From the NCBI GenBank assembly GCA_965262015.1, contig OZ253494.1, positions 372,001 through 436,000 of the forward strand: a stretch of 64,000 nt of DNA. Reading direction: 5' to 3'. This document shows, piece after piece, positions 62,901 through 64,000 of the stretch (position 1 is its first letter; each line of letters begins with the position of its first letter). Made by a program: the position numbers and the translations under genes. Origin of the DNA: G965262015 sp965262015 (GTDB taxonomy: Bacteria > Spirochaetota > Leptospiria > Turneriellales > CBDBES01). The notes under the pieces were generated by a model. That model was not told the DNA's origin. It made no database searches and saw nothing but the letters and a program-made list of their open reading frames with translations.

Positions 62901-63015
62901 GTATAGAGGATTGCACAGGGGATGGGACACTTGCTGGATCCGTACAAGAGAACACAAGTAACCCAGCTATACAGGTAGCTAAGTAATAAGTATATGTATT
63001 AATCATACGGACCAT
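59971..63015 (-). CDS. Large NHL-repeat lipoprotein with a Cys-rich insert
   Basis: The frame can be read from 63084; I prefer the ATG at 63015 (or 63006), which puts MINTYTYYLATCIAGLLVFS right before a Cys, a lipoprotein signal with LVFSC. About 1014 residues. After the signal is a Calx-beta-like domain (about 35-165). Then come six NHL units of the form FNxPxGVAVDSxGNVYVADxx with NHRIRKIT and VSTLAG, three Cys-rich units (each with NTEKCVSCxSGF), and six more NHL units to the end. The counts suit two six-bladed propellers. Base composition is clearly more GC-rich than its neighbours. Surface-exposed binding is likely; the ligand is unknown. Confidence 0.85.
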   Translation of the reverse strand: MVRMINTYTYYLATCIAGLLVFSCTDPASVPSPVQSSIPYFRFATETTIIDTGTHTIRIRANEILKYSRRVRFLVSGTAFAPRDYAFATKPFVLHTPNYPNHHVKNIIEMPAGTNQIDISLTVKKQLRCEIKTIQLSIENLDGNMETLQLSLKHIPPPCVITIAGDGTDGNNNGLGTLTQFDQPRGIVTNRLGDIYVSDGNHIIRKIKSDGVTTTFVGTLDAIAFSNHGAGSFDQPTGLVFDTSNNLYVADRKNHRIRKVTSMGVVSTLAGTGVAGFMDDTNGMTGSARFRYPTGVAVDKSGNIYVADSQNHRIRKITSGGVVSTLAGTGIKDDGTVGGGFMDGAGNIAQFSNPYGVAVDSAGVIYVADQSNHRIRKITVSGTTSEVSTLAGTGIKDNGTAGGDFMDGMGNIAQFNAPNGVAVDSAGVIYVADQSNHRIRKITVSGTTSEVSTLAGGGTTTTGTPCPGTTGTTITCRDGTGSLAQFNRPGGVTVDGVNNVYVTDLGNNRIRKIITKIPTIDPICTNGTASTAKLFTANTEKCVSCDSGFGLDSELCRKELDPICTNGVASIAKVFTANTEKCVSCNSGFDKNGNLCGQFNPVECVNGITSTVKVPTANIEKCDSCDSYYALKNDETCAEIVSVEILAGTGADGFTDGMGNMAQFNFPIGVAVDSVGNVYVGDTSNHRIRKITPAKVVSTLAGGDAGGVTATATECGTTTPIISTTIGETCKDGTGTDAKFNDPYGVAVDSAGNVYVADSQNHRIRKITPAKVVSALAGGGTTTMGTACAGSTTGTCRDGTGTDAQFNEPYSVAIDSDGNVYVGDLENHRIRKITSGGVVSTLAGTGTSGFMDDTDGMAGSAQFNAPSGVAVDSDGNVYVADLRNHRIRKITPGGVVSTLAGGGITGTPCPGTTGTTITCRDGAGNVAQFNYPYGVVVDSAGNVYVADSDNHRIRKVTSTGVVSTLAGTGTSGSINGKGNVAQFNTPYGVAVDSAGNVYVADSQNHRIRKITIPQ
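59974..62530 (-). repeat. NHL coding repeats, 6 + 6
   Basis: Twelve units of roughly 125-190 bases with highly conserved DNA (for example the segment encoding NHRIRKIT). Several neighbours are near-identical over long stretches, so recombination between units is likely. A Cys-rich insert of three related units at about 61080-61450 splits the array. Confidence 0.88.
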
Positions 63016-63104
63016 TATATGAATGGCTACGTTCGTATGTGTCTTAAATATAAAGTCAATCTTTTTTGTAGAACCCATAAACATGTGTTACATGTTGTCC
63101 TCTA

Positions 63105-63520
63105 AAGCACCTCCATAGCTTCATAAAACTTTTCATGTGGTTTCAAAAATTCCAAAGAGAAGTATGGTTGAATGATCTAGTATCTCTTTGCTGATACTTA
63201 AACCAATAAATCAGTGGAACAGTAAATCCCAGGCTATCTGTTCCTCTAAGGCTACATCACTTAGGTTATACCACGCCTGTAAAATGAGTATCTTAAACAT
63301 CATCAAAGGCAGGTATGTCGGAACACCGTGCTTGGAGGCATAAAGATGGCTGAGAATGGTTTCTATCTGTTTTCAATGGATAATTCATGCACATCATCTA
63401 GTTTGGATAATGATTTATGCTCAATTAAAAGAGCATCTGCGGAGCAAGTATTGGGCAGTTTGTTTTCAAGACATTTGACGGCATCCTCAAGGTTTATTTA
63501 ATGAACACTATTTTACTACT
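63105..63520 (-). pseudogene. IS5-family transposase remnant
   Basis: On minus, near 63320, the reading KHGVPTYLPLMMFKILILQA, WYNLSDVALEEQIAWDLLFH is a close fit to the IS5 N-terminal domain (PxxMxKxLLLQxWYxLSDxxLExxLxDxLxF). After a stop it continues in the region with ISKEILDHSTILLFGIF (the DHSTIWRFR motif), then breaks down. Upstream near 63440, HKSLSKLDDVHEL and a stop precede it. The catalytic domain is missing. Confidence 0.78.
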
Positions 63521-63561
63521 TTAAGTGGGGCCGTTGGGTTGATTTATGCAAAGGTCTTAAA

Positions 63562-64000
63562 CTATATATTATGAATATGCCCTTCTAAGAAGAGAAGTTT
63601 ACGTTTTCTATCAACACCTCCTCCATATCCGACCATTTTTCTGGTGCTCCCAATAACATGGTGACATGAGATAATAATAGAAATGATGTTTTCCCATTTG
63701 GATTAGCAATGGCTCTAACTAATTTTTTATTTTTAAAATTAATTGCTTGCTCTAAGTAACTACAAGTGTCGCCGTATGGTATGTTTAATAAATTCTTCCA
63801 TACATCTTTTTGGGAATCTGTTCCCAACAAATCAAGATTTACATCGAAAATTTTTCGCTCTTGAGAAAAATATTCATCTAACTGTTTGGTTGCTTTTAAT
63901 AAGATTGCTGTTTTTGATTTTACAAAATAACCAGAGAGTTTAGTTTTTAAAAATAATAATTCTGTCTCCAGCATTTTTCTGTCTGTAAATTCAAGAAGGA
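63562..64000 (-). pseudogene. O6-methylguanine-DNA methyltransferase, frameshifted, 5' end off the window
   Basis: A DNA repair protein that takes alkyl groups from O6-alkylguanine onto its own cysteine (Ogt/Ada C-terminal type). On minus the frame enters from the window edge, already coding (LLEFTDRKMLETELLFLK), so the ATG at 63974 is internal. It continues through GTDSQKDVWKNLLNIPYGDT to RAIANPNGK. There the frame goes wrong at an A-run (63689-63692). The next frame carries on perfectly with NIISIIISCHHVIGSTRKMV, then GYGGGVDRKRKLLFLEG, and stops at 63562. The catalytic Cys lies in the second frame. One base is missing. The usual PCHR reads SCHH. Confidence 0.85.

Overview
The window is AT-rich bacterial chromosome carrying an ordinary housekeeping set together with many short, degraded insertion-sequence remnants. 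The best reading is a diderm spirochaete with an affinity to Leptospirales, probably host-associated with a decaying genome. Evidence seen: a flagellar switch gene (fliM), an Omp85-like outer membrane gene, a lipoprotein signal ending in a short lipobox, aerobic heme and respiratory genes (ctaB, nuoCDE) together with korAB, a MeaA-type B12 mutase, and a PilZ-type protein of a kind familiar from Leptospira. The affiliation is inference; there is no rRNA in the window and I found no convincing tRNA.

Layout: 1-684 is the 5' part of ctaB (minus). cysS and rlmB follow on plus (1232-3517) and end at a hairpin shared with the convergent minus cluster 3526-8308 (STAS anti-sigma antagonist, ddl, a hypothetical, a duplicated coiled-coil protein, an outer-membrane-like protein, a DUF547 protein and a hypothetical). 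A broken IS30-type element fills 8358-9550. The heat-shock set hrcA-grpE-dnaK-dnaJ plus a free-standing lipoyl-domain gene runs on plus to 14905, followed by a minus ornithine-decarboxylase-like gene and a plus block korA-korB-ttcA. The minus stretch 19933-31237 holds a MeaA-type mutase, a ferritin-like gene, rsgA, purQ-purS-purC, a discoidin/tail-fibre-repeat protein, an unknown envelope protein and an Omp85-like protein.

After a second IS graveyard (31301-32566) comes a minus run: an RND/MMPL exporter, fliM, a secreted protein, a 1449-residue three-block repeat protein and two membrane-anchored small proteins. It faces a plus run of TPR and HEAT proteins (43217-47676). A PilZ-type protein, another TPR protein, nuoC-nuoD-nuoE (minus), an alpha/beta hydrolase, mfd and nadC follow. 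The right end carries a large lipoprotein with twelve NHL repeats (two sets of six split by a Cys-rich insert), an IS5-type remnant and a frameshifted O6-alkylguanine-DNA alkyltransferase gene running off the edge.

The genes imply aerobic respiration, ferredoxin-linked 2-oxoacid oxidation, purine synthesis, polyamine and NAD synthesis, and motility. The accessory signal lies in large repeat proteins, whose units are all multiples of three bases, and in gene decay next to IS debris. I found no CRISPR array, intact prophage or recognisable defence island.
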